From Chitinophagaceae bacterium (GTDB lineage Bacteria > Bacteroidota > Bacteroidia > Chitinophagales > Chitinophagaceae): a DNA stretch of 64,000 nucleotides. Both the position numbers and the translations under genes were made by a program. The notes beneath the pieces are model-generated. The model saw only the letters and a program-made list of their open reading frames with translations, was not told the DNA's origin and did not search any database. Within the stretch, counting starts at the first letter, position 1; each line of letters begins with the position of its first letter. The stretch covers positions 248,001 to 312,000 of the forward strand of contig JADKJX010000003.1 of the NCBI GenBank assembly GCA_016720775.1, given 5' to 3'. This document shows positions 17,547 to 25,993 of this stretch, one piece after another.

Positions 17547-17576
17547 GGGGCAGCGGGGGCTGCCCCTTTTTATTTT
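17547..17576 (+). terminator. Terminator of module A
   Basis: GGGGCAGC (17547-17554), loop GGGG, GCTGCCCC (17559-17566), then TTTTTATTTT. The 20 bases before it match those before the module B terminator. Confidence 0.9.
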
Positions 17577-17612
17577 GCCCAATAAACAACCTTCTCCCTA
17601 CGCACTTATAGA

Positions 17613-17645
17613 AGCTGTTCTACGCAGGCCGTAGAAGGCTTTTTA
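17613..17645 (+). terminator. Second hairpin between modules
   Basis: AGC..TTCTACG (to 17624) pairs with CGTAGAA.GCT (17630-17639), followed by TTTTT. This may be a back-up terminator or part of the leader of module B. Confidence 0.5.
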
Positions 17646-17729
17646 GATTTTGGCGCTATTGAAATAACGGCATTTTGACTGCGTTTGCATTGCAGAACCT
17701 GTTATCCGATAAAACCAAAATCCATTACC

Positions 17730-18182
17730 ATGAAACAACCTGCATACTATGCATTGGTGCTTCTGTTTACATTTATTACAACAACCGGTTATTCGCAAAC
17801 TGCATCCAGGCCAAAGCAATTCGGTAATTTCCCCGACGTAATTAATTGTACAGAAGCAACGCTGAGCAGCATCTTTAATGCATCGCCGGGCCAGAACATC
17901 AGCCTTTCTTTTTCTGATAATTTTTCTTTTACCGGCGACGTGCTGAACAACGTGGTCAAATACAGCAACCTTCAATCGGCTGTTATAAAATCACCTGCTT
18001 TTCATAATTCCATTTTCAGCGTTTCCCGGATCACCAATACCGACAACAGCGTTTCTTATGTGGGCCGCATCATCAACAAAAATTATTTTGATGGGTATGA
18101 ACTGAAAAAAAATGCCACAGGCAATTACCAGCTTATTAAAGTTGAGACCGATCGTGTGATACCCGATTGCAATCAGCAATAA
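17730..18182 (+). CDS. Small secreted protein of the metzincin module, copy B
   Basis: This paralogue of the protein at 15445 has the same length (150 aa), the same signal peptide layout and the same two Cys positions (VINCTEA and IPDC). Most differences are conservative. The leader before the ATG (TGCGTT..TGCAGAAC..GTTATCC) is also shared with copy A, so the duplication included 5' regulatory DNA. An in-frame extension to 17685 is rejected because the signal peptide fits the ATG at 17730. The function is unknown. Confidence 0.75.
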   Translation: MKQPAYYALVLLFTFITTTGYSQTASRPKQFGNFPDVINCTEATLSSIFNASPGQNISLSFSDNFSFTGDVLNNVVKYSNLQSAVIKSPAFHNSIFSVSRITNTDNSVSYVGRIINKNYFDGYELKKNATGNYQLIKVETDRVIPDCNQQ

Positions 18183-18240
18183 AAAACCAGTCCCCTATAA
18201 ATGTCCCTAGTATCCAAATCCTTTGATAAATCCAGTAGAT

Positions 18241-19818
18241 ATGAAAAAGATCTTTACCCTTTTATTCATTACCCTTTTTTGGGTAAGTGCATATAGTGTT
18301 CCCAAACTCAACAGTTTTCCATCCGCCACGGCAACTATTTTTTTAGACTTTGATGGCCATTTTGTGCAAAGTGGTGTATGGAATGGCGGTGTATCTTTTA
18401 ATTGTGATCCTTCCGGTCTTTCCGATCCACAGATCATTGAAGCATTCAACCGGGTAGCAGAAGATTACCGTCCATTCAATGTAAACATTACCACGGATTC
18501 AACGGTTTTTTTAGCGGCACCATTGAACAGGCGTATTCGGATCATCATCACCACAACAAGTACCTGGTGTCCGGGAGTTGGTGGCGTGGCCTATGTGGGT
18601 TCATTTACCTGGGGAGATGATACGCCCGGTTTTGTTTTCAGTGACCGGCTTGGGCCTTACAGTCCTAAAATGGTGGGAGAAGCCTGTTCGCATGAAAGTG
18701 GTCATGCCGTTGGATTATCACATCAGTCAAAATATGGCGCAAGCTGCAGCACACCGGAAGAACAGTACAACAGCGGGGCAGGAAGTGGTGAGACCGGCTG
18801 GTCGCCGATCATGGGCAACAGCTATTACCGAAACATGAGCAACTGGAATAATGGCCCTACACCGTATGGTTGTACAAACATGCAGGACAATCTTTCTATT
18901 ATCGCAACACAGAATGGGTTTGGTTACCGGCCCGACGATTATACCGAAACATTGAGCGCAGGCACGTACAGTTTGCCTGTTGCAAATTTTAGTGTGAGTG
19001 GAATTATAACCACCAACTCAGATAAAGATGCGTTCCAGTTCACGCTGTCACAAAACGCAAACTTTCATCTCACAGCCATTCCATTCAATGTTGCCAATAA
19101 TTATATAGGTGCCAACCTGGATATAAAGATCGAGCTCTATAATTCATCGGCTGCATTGATAGCTACTTTCGATCCGGCAGCTACAATGAGTGTTACGATC
19201 GATACCAATTTAAATGCGGGAACATATTACCTGAAAATAGATGGTACGGGCAATACAAATGTTGGCGAATACGGGAGCCTGGGTTCCTATACTTTAACCG
19301 GAACCTCCGGAGCTTTGCCCATTCATGATATAAGGCTGCGTGGTATCGTTGACAAGAATAAACACAACCTCAGTTGGCAGATCATTGCTGATGAGCCCAT
19401 CAAAACCATTGTGATCGAGACATCTGAAGATGGCAGCCATTTCAGCAGCTTAACAACAACCGCTGCATCAGCAAACTATTTTTCTTACCAATCTTATAAA
19501 ACCGGAACGGTTTATTACCGCCTGAAAGTCACTTCGGTACTTAATCAAACCCTGTATTCCAATACAGTAATCCTCAGAGGAACAGGCAATATTGAAAGGC
19601 CATTTTACGTTTCTACATTGGTTCAGCATGAAATTGCCGTTAATTCGGCTCAGAACTACCAGTACCTGTTAACTGATATCAATGGAAGAACGATATTGAA
19701 GGGTACGGGTATGCAAGGCATTAACAAGATCAGTTTTTCTGATCAGCCGGATGGTATGTATATCATTCAGCTTTTCAGCAATAATGAAAAACAAACAGAA
19801 CGAATTATAAAACAGTAA
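18241..19818 (+). CDS. T9SS-exported metzincin-like metalloprotease, copy B
   Basis: This full-length paralogue (525 aa) of the protease at 15941 has the same order of parts: signal peptide, FLDFDGHFVQ strand, HESGHAVGLSH zinc motif, SPIMGNSYY Met-turn, PPC-like domain, FnIII-like segment and T9SS C-terminal domain (MYIIQLFSNNEKQTERIIKQ). Divergence is spread across the protein while catalytic residues are kept, so both copies look functional. The start is the ATG at 18241. A TTG-initiated extension to 18223 is rejected. Confidence 0.85.
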   Translation: MKKIFTLLFITLFWVSAYSVPKLNSFPSATATIFLDFDGHFVQSGVWNGGVSFNCDPSGLSDPQIIEAFNRVAEDYRPFNVNITTDSTVFLAAPLNRRIRIIITTTSTWCPGVGGVAYVGSFTWGDDTPGFVFSDRLGPYSPKMVGEACSHESGHAVGLSHQSKYGASCSTPEEQYNSGAGSGETGWSPIMGNSYYRNMSNWNNGPTPYGCTNMQDNLSIIATQNGFGYRPDDYTETLSAGTYSLPVANFSVSGIITTNSDKDAFQFTLSQNANFHLTAIPFNVANNYIGANLDIKIELYNSSAALIATFDPAATMSVTIDTNLNAGTYYLKIDGTGNTNVGEYGSLGSYTLTGTSGALPIHDIRLRGIVDKNKHNLSWQIIADEPIKTIVIETSEDGSHFSSLTTTAASANYFSYQSYKTGTVYYRLKVTSVLNQTLYSNTVILRGTGNIERPFYVSTLVQHEIAVNSAQNYQYLLTDINGRTILKGTGMQGINKISFSDQPDGMYIIQLFSNNEKQTERIIKQ

Positions 19819-19839
19819 GGTAGATTCATGTGTAAGTCA

Positions 19840-19874
19840 GGGGGTAGCGTTAGGGGCTATCCCCTTTTTTATTT
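19840..19874 (+). terminator. Terminator of module B
   Basis: GGGGGTAGC (19840-19848) pairs with GCTATCCCC (19856-19864) with one G-U pair, followed by six T. Confidence 0.85.
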
Positions 19875-19948
19875 GTACCAACTATTATTATATGGTTAAC
19901 TGGTACGTTGTATTTTAATTTATCCGTAACTTTAGAAAACCCATTTTT

Positions 19949-20422
19949 ATGTTATGGAGAAAATTTAACGGTGATCCCATCCAGCTGCCTATCAAAGATG
20001 CGGTAGAACAAGCCATCAAAAGAGAATCGCAAAACAGCTATCACTTAAAAGTTTGTATTGGCACCGACAGCCAGGTAAAAGGCAAGGAAACGGAGTTTGC
20101 TACCGTAATTGTTTTTTTACGGGAAGGCCATGGCGGCTTTATGTTCATCCACAATGAAAAAACGCTGCAGACTTACAGCATCAAAGAACGGATGCTGGTG
20201 GAAGTGGCGAAAAGCATTGAGATCGCTTACGAACTCTGCGACCTGTTCACCGAGTATGATGTTGACATGGAAGTGCATGCCGACATCAACACCAATCCGC
20301 ACTTTAAAAGCAATGAAGCATTACGGGAAGCAATGGGCTATATCCTGGGAATGGGGTTTGCCTTTAAAGCCAAACCCGAAGCCTTTGCCAGCAGCAGTTG
20401 TGCCAACAAAGTGGTGAACTGA
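19949..20422 (+). CDS. Ribonuclease H-like YkuK family protein (DUF458)
   Basis: This 157-aa protein matches the DUF458/YkuK family, predicted to have an RNase H-like fold. Supporting segments are KVCIGTDSQVKG near residue 34 (the first acidic site), TVIVFLREGHGGFMF, ADINTNPHFKS and the C-terminal AFASSSCANK. Enzyme activity has not been established for most members. A hairpin terminator overlaps its stop codon. Confidence 0.88.
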   Translation: MLWRKFNGDPIQLPIKDAVEQAIKRESQNSYHLKVCIGTDSQVKGKETEFATVIVFLREGHGGFMFIHNEKTLQTYSIKERMLVEVAKSIEIAYELCDLFTEYDVDMEVHADINTNPHFKSNEALREAMGYILGMGFAFKAKPEAFASSSCANKVVN

Positions 20423-20443
20423 TCCTGCTGAAGATCAGTTTTT
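20419..20443 (+). terminator. Terminator overlapping the ykuK stop
   Basis: CTGATC (20419-20424), loop CTGCTGAA, GATCAG (20433-20438), then TTTTT. The TGA stop is within the left arm. Confidence 0.75.
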
Positions 20444-20497
20444 ATTCAGCATGTGTTTGATAACACAGGCCCTATACCTCACTCTCCCATCACCGGG

Positions 20498-21148
20498 TCA
20501 TTTGTCGGAATAATAAGTGGAATTGGTCTCTTCAATAAAGGAAAGTATCTTATCTCTTCCTGATTTTTTAACAGCACTGCTTACAAAATTCTGTGGCAGG
20601 AACTGCCAGGTCTTTTTCATAGCTGCCAGGAAGTCTTTAACGTTTTTACTTACGGTGCGCTGGTTTACTTTATCGGCCTTGGTAAATACAAGGCAAAGCG
20701 GCACCTGCCATTTTTTTAGTTGCTCCAAAAATTCGAGGTCGATCTTTTGCGGAGAATGGCGGGCATCTATTAAAACAAATACCATGGCCAGGTTCTCTCT
20801 TTTACGCAGATAATTCTCGATCATCTGTTCCCAGCGGTTGCGGCTTCGTATACTCACTTTGGCAAAACCATAACCGGGCAGGTCAACCAGGTACCATTTA
20901 TACGTATTGATCTTTTTCTTGCCGTCGGATTCATCAATACTGCTTACGATCTCAAAGTGGTTGATGAGTTGTGTTTTGCCCGGCGATCCCGAAGTTTTTG
21001 CCAGCTTATCATTATTGCAAAGCATATTGATCAGCGATGATTTGCCCACGTTGCTGCGACCAATGAATGCATACTCCGCTTTGTCGGGTACCGGGCATTT
21101 TTCATAGCCCGGGCTGCTGATGATGTACTTGGCTGATTTGATCTGCAT
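20498..21148 (-). CDS. engB: Ribosome biogenesis GTPase EngB (YihA/YsxC)
   Basis: EngB is an essential-type GTPase acting in late 50S assembly. G motifs are G1 GRSNVGKSSL, G2 region SGSPGKTQLIN, G3 DLPGYGFAKV, G4 TKADK and G5 SSAVKKSG. At 216 aa it is normal length. The ATG at 21148 lies 4 nt after a TATCTTTG -7 box. It is divergent from menG, with the word-repeat element 21164-21230 between them. Confidence 0.96.
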   Translation of the reverse strand: MQIKSAKYIISSPGYEKCPVPDKAEYAFIGRSNVGKSSLINMLCNNDKLAKTSGSPGKTQLINHFEIVSSIDESDGKKKINTYKWYLVDLPGYGFAKVSIRSRNRWEQMIENYLRKRENLAMVFVLIDARHSPQKIDLEFLEQLKKWQVPLCLVFTKADKVNQRTVSKNVKDFLAAMKKTWQFLPQNFVSSAVKKSGRDKILSFIEETNSTYYSDK

Positions 21149-21152
21149 GAGG

Positions 21153-21160
21153 CAAAGATA
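21153..21160 (-). promoter_or_regulatory. Candidate -7 box of engB (leaderless type)
   Basis: TATCTTTG on the minus strand, with four bases (CCTC) before the ATG. Confidence 0.6.
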
Positions 21161-21163
21161 CTC

Positions 21164-21230
21164 GATACTGGATTCCTGATACTGGATTGAGTTCCCGGCA
21201 ACCAGTATCCAGCATCCAGGGACCAGTATC
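21164..21230. repeat. Inverted word repeat between engB and menG
   Basis: Two GATACTGGAT units (21164-21189) face CCAGTATCCAGCATCC (from 21201) and CCAGTATC (to 21230). The element fills the space between the two divergent -7 boxes, where both -33 regions should be. CCAGTATCCAGCATCC recurs at 22791-22806. Confidence 0.8.
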
Positions 21231-21243
21231 CGCTATCTATCCT

Positions 21244-21251
21244 TATCTTTG
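21244..21251 (+). promoter_or_regulatory. Candidate -7 box of menG (leaderless type)
   Basis: TATCTTTG ends 6 nt before the menG ATG at 21258. Confidence 0.6.
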
Positions 21252-21257
21252 CGCCCA

Positions 21258-22001
21258 ATGACCGATTACGCACACGATACCGTAGTACCCTACAAAGATT
21301 CGGAACTGGGAAAGAAGCAACAGGTGGCCGGAATGTTCAATGATATTGCTTTCCGGTACGACTTTTTGAACCGTTTTCTCAGCGCCGGTATCGATGTATC
21401 CTGGCGTAAAAAAGCCATCAGGCAACTGGCAGGCATCAAACCCAAAAACCTGCTTGATGTGGCAACCGGTACAGCAGATATGGCCATCATGGCATCTGGT
21501 ATATTAAAACCGGAAAAGATCACCGGCATCGACATCAGTGACGGCATGCTGGAGATTGGCCGGGGGAAAATAAAAAAGCTGGGACTGCAAAAGAGCATTG
21601 AACTGTTAAATGGCGACAGCGAAACAATAAATTTTAAAAACGATTCGTTTGAGGCGGTAACCGTAGCATTTGGGGTACGTAATTTTGAGAACCTGGAAAA
21701 AGGATTGCGTGAGATCAAAAGGGTATTAAAACCCGGAGGTAAATTAGTTGTTCTTGAATTCAGCAAACCAAAAATGCCGGTTGTAAAAGGGATCTATAAC
21801 CTATACATGAAGTTCATCTGCCCCGGCGTGGGTAAATTATTCTCGAAAAACCGCAACGCATACCAATACCTCGACGAATCAATTAAACAATTTCCTGAAG
21901 GAAAAAACTTTACGGATATCCTGGATAACCTGGGATATAAAAACACTTATTCTAAACCACTGAGCTTAGGTATATGCAGCATCTATTGCGGAGAAAAATA
22001 A
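21258..22001 (+). CDS. menG: Demethylmenaquinone methyltransferase (UbiE/MenG)
   Basis: This SAM-dependent C-methyltransferase performs the last step of menaquinone synthesis. Visible are FNDIAFRYDFLNRFLSAGID, the SAM motif LLDVATGTADMAI, GIDISDGMLEIG, and AFGVRNFENLEKGLREIKRVLKPGG by position. It is about 247 aa. The start is the ATG at 21258, after a TATCTTTG box. It overlaps the porT frame by 28 nt at its 3' end, and this adjacency is common in Bacteroidota. Menaquinone is the expected quinone for the PyrD encoded nearby. Confidence 0.95.
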   Translation: MTDYAHDTVVPYKDSELGKKQQVAGMFNDIAFRYDFLNRFLSAGIDVSWRKKAIRQLAGIKPKNLLDVATGTADMAIMASGILKPEKITGIDISDGMLEIGRGKIKKLGLQKSIELLNGDSETINFKNDSFEAVTVAFGVRNFENLEKGLREIKRVLKPGGKLVVLEFSKPKMPVVKGIYNLYMKFICPGVGKLFSKNRNAYQYLDESIKQFPEGKNFTDILDNLGYKNTYSKPLSLGICSIYCGEK

Positions 22002-22705
22002 AATTATTAGGCATTGCTTTATTCTGCTTTCCCCTGGCCGGGATCTCTCAATTACGGGAGAAGATCAACATGCCCGAGCATGACGAGAAGGCGATACATT
22101 TTGGAATTAACCTTGGTTTCAACCGCTCACACTTCAGTTTTACGCATCACCCGGTTTTTTTGCAGCAGGATAGTATCATGACCATCGAAAGCATCAACAG
22201 TACCGGTATCAACCTTGCCTGGCTGGTAAACCTTAAGCTGAGTGAACATTTTTCCGTGCGCACTTACCCGGTGGATCTTACCTTCACTGAAAAAGCATTT
22301 GAATACAGTTTGCCCAGGCCCGATTTTCCCGACGGAGAAGATTTTGTAACGGTGAAAAAAGTACAGTCCATCACACTTACATTGCCCGTGCAGTTAAAAT
22401 TCCAAAGCGACCGCATTGATAATTTCCGGGTATATATGATGGCAGGGATGAAGGCGGAGTATGACCTGGCTTCCAATGCCGGTGCAAGAAAAGCAGAGAA
22501 CCTCATTAAGTTGAAACGCCTGGATTATGGCGCCGAAGCCGGGATCGGGTTCCATTTTTATTTCCCCATGTTTGTGCTTACGCCCGAAATTAAAATGGGA
22601 TGGGGTATTGGTAATTTACACAGCAGGGATACCAACCTCAAATTCTCCAACACCATCGACAAAATCAACTCACGGATAATTTCCTTCTCCTTAACGGTGG
22701 AATAA
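21974..22705 (+). CDS. porT: PorT-family outer membrane protein (T9SS component)
   Basis: PorT is needed for type IX secretion in Bacteroidota. This 243-aa protein has a signal sequence (LGIALFCFPLAGISQ) and an antiparallel beta-barrel pattern (HFGINLGFNRSHFSF, ITLTLPVQLKF, FRVYMMAGMKAEYDLAS, FVLTPEIKMGWGIG). Its position directly after menG, overlapping its 3' end, matches the common PorT neighbourhood. The T9SS proteases at 15.9-19.8 kb would be among its clients. The family is fairly sure; the individual function is inferred. Confidence 0.8.
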   Translation: MQHLLRRKIKLLGIALFCFPLAGISQLREKINMPEHDEKAIHFGINLGFNRSHFSFTHHPVFLQQDSIMTIESINSTGINLAWLVNLKLSEHFSVRTYPVDLTFTEKAFEYSLPRPDFPDGEDFVTVKKVQSITLTLPVQLKFQSDRIDNFRVYMMAGMKAEYDLASNAGARKAENLIKLKRLDYGAEAGIGFHFYFPMFVLTPEIKMGWGIGNLHSRDTNLKFSNTIDKINSRIISFSLTVE

Positions 22706-22708
22706 ACC

Positions 22709-22816
22709 CGATACTAGATACTGGATGCTAGATACTGGATGCTAGATACTTGATATGGCTCGATGTATTAAACAGACTTTGCATTCTTATCCAGTATCCA
22801 GCATCCTGAATCTAGA
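22709..22816. repeat. Word repeat between convergent porT and the barrel gene
   Basis: A 14-bp tandem AGATACTGGATGCT (from about 22715) faces ATCCAGTATCCAGCATCC (22789-22806) and TCTAG. Together they form a large inverted repeat between convergent genes and could act as a bidirectional terminator. Confidence 0.75.
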
Positions 22817-24536
22817 AATCATACCGACGGCTGAACATATTCAACCGTATGCCACCTGTAATAATGGTACTGTTGGAAGAAGCAGGAACAAGCAATGTTT
22901 TATACATGCGGTACTGGCCGGATATCTCAACGAATAGATTTTCTTTCAACTCATAAGATACCTGCAGGTATCCATTGAAACAGGTTGCCTTATTACCGCT
23001 GCCGATCTTGAATCCTTCATTCATGGAACGGGTTGTATAATCCCTGAAGATATTGCCGCCGAAATTTTTACCGGCACTGTCTAAGCCCTGGTAATAATAA
23101 ATAGCCTGCAGGTACACATTCCATTTTGGCGCAGGCTGGTACCGGATGATGGTCAGCACTTCCTGGAAATTTGCACCCAACGGATGTGCCAGCGGCTGGT
23201 TGTAGTGCGTATAATTTGAAATAGTATCGTTGTGCGAATATGTGAACGGACGAACCCTGTTTGTTTCAACCTGGATATCGAGGTTATTTATGCCAAAGGC
23301 ATCTAAATATTTTATGCCAAGTTGAATGCCCCACTTGTTTACCCAACTGGTTGGTTTGTTCTTGATCTCAGATAAGATGAATTCATCTAACAGCAATTGC
23401 CCGTAAAGCTGGAAACGGTGTGCAATGTTTGCTTTAAAGTCGAACCCGGCAAGGGCATTATCGGGACTGCCAACGGTACCTTCAATATGACGGTAGAAGA
23501 TGATGGGGTTAAGGTATTGAAAATCGAAACGGTTCTTGCGGCCAAAGATCACGCCTTCAAACAAACCGATGTTCAGCCATTTGGTCACGTTCATGCTGAG
23601 ATGATGCATGGCGGCATATTTCCTGTCCAACAACGTATCGCCCGCTTTTTTAAACTGCGGCATCAGTTCCATGAACAGGTTCTGGTAATTTATCTTCCAG
23701 ATACGGGTATTCAGCTTTAAAAACAAATTGCTGTTACCCCAGTCGCTTAAAAACAAACTGCGGTAACCATTGCCGATGAAATTCTTATCGTAACCAAACT
23801 GGATATCGATCGCTTTGGCGGCATTAAAGGTTATATAACCACGGGCATCAAAATAATCCACCCCCGATGTTTTAAATGGTTTGTAAAACCCTACACCCGG
23901 TACCGCCCTTGAATTACCTACCTGCTGCTGGAAGAACAGCGGCCCTCTTTCCTGGTTATCGGTGAGAAAAGTAGCGAAGCCAACCTTTTTGCCGATCATG
24001 CCTCTTAATGTTACACCGCGGCTGTTCAGGTAAATGGATTCATTCTTTGCACCCGTTTCATAGCCTGCACTGAATTGCAATACCGGGTTCAGTGCCAGGA
24101 AGAAATTATTCGTTTTTACTTCCAGGAAATTGGGCTTCGTGGTATAAAAGGTCTTCAGTACCGGCCGCCTGCTTTTAAATTCATTGGTTGGCCCGGTAAC
24201 CCATTCGGTATTGTTCATCAAAAAATGCTGCAGGTTGTATTCATCAATAGTGGTAAGCCCCTGATCCATCCATTCGGGGTATTTATCACGCCCGGTAAGG
24301 GTATCCACATAACCCAGCCTGGCACTGTCTATGAATTCGGCCTGTTCTACAATATATTTACGGTTAAAAGGTTTGAGGGTAGAAAAATTCAGATGAGTGT
24401 TTTTCTGTTGCTTGATCTCCATCCGCTCTACAAAATGAATGTCTTTGGATCCCTGTGTGAGGTAAGTGGATTGTGCAGTGGCAAAAGCAGGACAAATAAA
24501 AATGAGCAGTTTGGTTAAGCTTTTAATAATTTGCAT
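22812..24536 (-). CDS. Outer-membrane beta-barrel protein (Wzi/RemB-like)
   Basis: This is a 574-aa protein with a signal peptide (ending FATAQS) and many alternating amphipathic strands, consistent with a large outer-membrane barrel. It has aromatic girdle residues and a C-terminal strand ending in Phe (MFSRRYDF). Segments such as GYRSLFLSDWGNSNLFLKL and NPIIFYRHIEG resemble Bacteroidota proteins called capsule assembly Wzi family or gliding protein RemB. The assignment to either is uncertain. It is convergent with porT. Confidence 0.65.
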   Translation of the reverse strand: MQIIKSLTKLLIFICPAFATAQSTYLTQGSKDIHFVERMEIKQQKNTHLNFSTLKPFNRKYIVEQAEFIDSARLGYVDTLTGRDKYPEWMDQGLTTIDEYNLQHFLMNNTEWVTGPTNEFKSRRPVLKTFYTTKPNFLEVKTNNFFLALNPVLQFSAGYETGAKNESIYLNSRGVTLRGMIGKKVGFATFLTDNQERGPLFFQQQVGNSRAVPGVGFYKPFKTSGVDYFDARGYITFNAAKAIDIQFGYDKNFIGNGYRSLFLSDWGNSNLFLKLNTRIWKINYQNLFMELMPQFKKAGDTLLDRKYAAMHHLSMNVTKWLNIGLFEGVIFGRKNRFDFQYLNPIIFYRHIEGTVGSPDNALAGFDFKANIAHRFQLYGQLLLDEFILSEIKNKPTSWVNKWGIQLGIKYLDAFGINNLDIQVETNRVRPFTYSHNDTISNYTHYNQPLAHPLGANFQEVLTIIRYQPAPKWNVYLQAIYYYQGLDSAGKNFGGNIFRDYTTRSMNEGFKIGSGNKATCFNGYLQVSYELKENLFVEISGQYRMYKTLLVPASSNSTIITGGIRLNMFSRRYDF

Positions 24537-24575
24537 TGGATAATTTTAGTTTTAACAGGCATCTGAATTCAAGAT

Positions 24576-25916
24576 ATGCAAAAATACCTTTTTAAGAACA
24601 TACTGGTAGTTAATGAAGGAAAAATCCAGTCGATGGATCTGCTGACTAACGGCGAACGGATAGAGAAAATTGCTTCTTCCATTGAAACGAAATACCGGGT
24701 CACTGAGATCAATGGAGAAGGAAAGCATCTTTTTCCCGGAGTGATCGATGACCAGGTGCATTTCAGGGAGCCGGGACTTACGCATAAAGCAAACATATAC
24801 ACAGAGAGCAAGGCCGCTGTGGCAGGCGGTGTTACCAGTTTTATGGAAATGCCCAACACCATTCCCAATGCACTCACGCCTGAGTTGCTGGAAGACAAAT
24901 ACAAAATTGCTGCACAAACATCGCTGGCAAATTATTCTTTCTTCATGGGCACCAGCAACAGTAACGCCGATGAAGTACTTAAGATGAATGATCGAAAAAA
25001 AGATGTTTGCGGGGTGAAGATATTCATGGGTGCCAGCACGGGTAATATGCTGGTGGATAGTCACAGTGCATTGGATAAAATATTCCGGGAAAGCGAAATG
25101 CTGATCGCCACCCATTGCGAAGACGAACGCATCATCAAAGCCAACTACGAAGGCATCAAAAATGAAAAAGGAGAATTGTCCGCAGCCGATCATCCGCTGA
25201 TACGGAATGAAGAAGCCTGTTTTGAATCCTCACTCATCGCTATAAAATTTGCACAGAAGTATAACAGCCGTTTACATATACTTCATATCAGCACCGAAAA
25301 GGAACTGCAGCTCTTTGGCAACATGATGCCGTTGAAAGAAAAGAGAATTACCGCCGAAGTTTGTGTGCATCACCTGCATTTTACGGCTGAGGATTATGAA
25401 AGGCTGGGCTATAAAATTAAATGCAACCCGGCTATTAAAGCGCCCAACAATAAAGAAGCCTTGTGGAAAGCACTGCTTGATGACCGCCTGGATGTAATTG
25501 CCACCGATCATGCGCCGCATCTTTTAACGGAAAAGGAAGGGCCTTATGAACACGCCCATGCCGGGCTGCCATTGGTTCAGCATCCTTTGTTACTGATGTT
25601 GCATTACCATAAGCAGGGAAGGATCAGCCTGGAAAAAATTGCAGAAAAAATGAGCCATGCCGTGGCAGATTGTTTTCAAATTGAGAACAGGGGCTATATA
25701 AGGGAAGGCTGCTTCGCCGACCTGGTGCTGGTTGATAATAACCTTCCTTCAACCGTTACCAAAGAAAATATATTTTACAAATGCGGGTGGAGTCCATTAG
25801 AGAATTTTACGTTTCCTGCATCTATAGTAAGCACGTTTGTAAGTGGACATAAGGTTTATGAGAATGGAAGCCATGATGAATCAATAAAAGGACAACGGAT
25901 GAGATTTAAGAGGTAA
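24576..25916 (+). CDS. pyrC: Dihydroorotase PyrC (class I amidohydrolase)
   Basis: PyrC interconverts carbamoyl aspartate and dihydroorotate in pyrimidine synthesis, upstream of the PyrD step. Amidohydrolase motifs are the metal-binding HxH variant in DDQVHFREPG, MPNTIPNALTPE, GVKIFMGASTGNM with the likely carbamylated Lys, THCEDE, HILHIST and ATDHAPH. At 446 aa it is normal for the long, bacterial DHOase type. Its 5' region is short (39 nt from the divergent barrel gene). Confidence 0.94.
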   Translation: MQKYLFKNILVVNEGKIQSMDLLTNGERIEKIASSIETKYRVTEINGEGKHLFPGVIDDQVHFREPGLTHKANIYTESKAAVAGGVTSFMEMPNTIPNALTPELLEDKYKIAAQTSLANYSFFMGTSNSNADEVLKMNDRKKDVCGVKIFMGASTGNMLVDSHSALDKIFRESEMLIATHCEDERIIKANYEGIKNEKGELSAADHPLIRNEEACFESSLIAIKFAQKYNSRLHILHISTEKELQLFGNMMPLKEKRITAEVCVHHLHFTAEDYERLGYKIKCNPAIKAPNNKEALWKALLDDRLDVIATDHAPHLLTEKEGPYEHAHAGLPLVQHPLLLMLHYHKQGRISLEKIAEKMSHAVADCFQIENRGYIREGCFADLVLVDNNLPSTVTKENIFYKCGWSPLENFTFPASIVSTFVSGHKVYENGSHDESIKGQRMRFKR

Positions 25917-25918
25917 TA

Positions 25919-25988
25919 GGTAAGATTGAATATTGGCGAGTACTTCAAAAATTCATGCTCGTACTAATATTCAATATTAAATCTTCAA
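25919..25988. repeat. Inverted word repeat upstream of the MutS-like gene
   Basis: The left arm AAGATTGAATATT..GAGTAC (25922-25943) faces GTACTAATATTCAATATTAAATCTT (25961-25985, in parts). The ATTGAATATT word also occurs twice within pyrD (5718-5762). It ends 5 nt before the ATG at 25994. Confidence 0.75.
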
Positions 25989-25993
25989 TAGCA

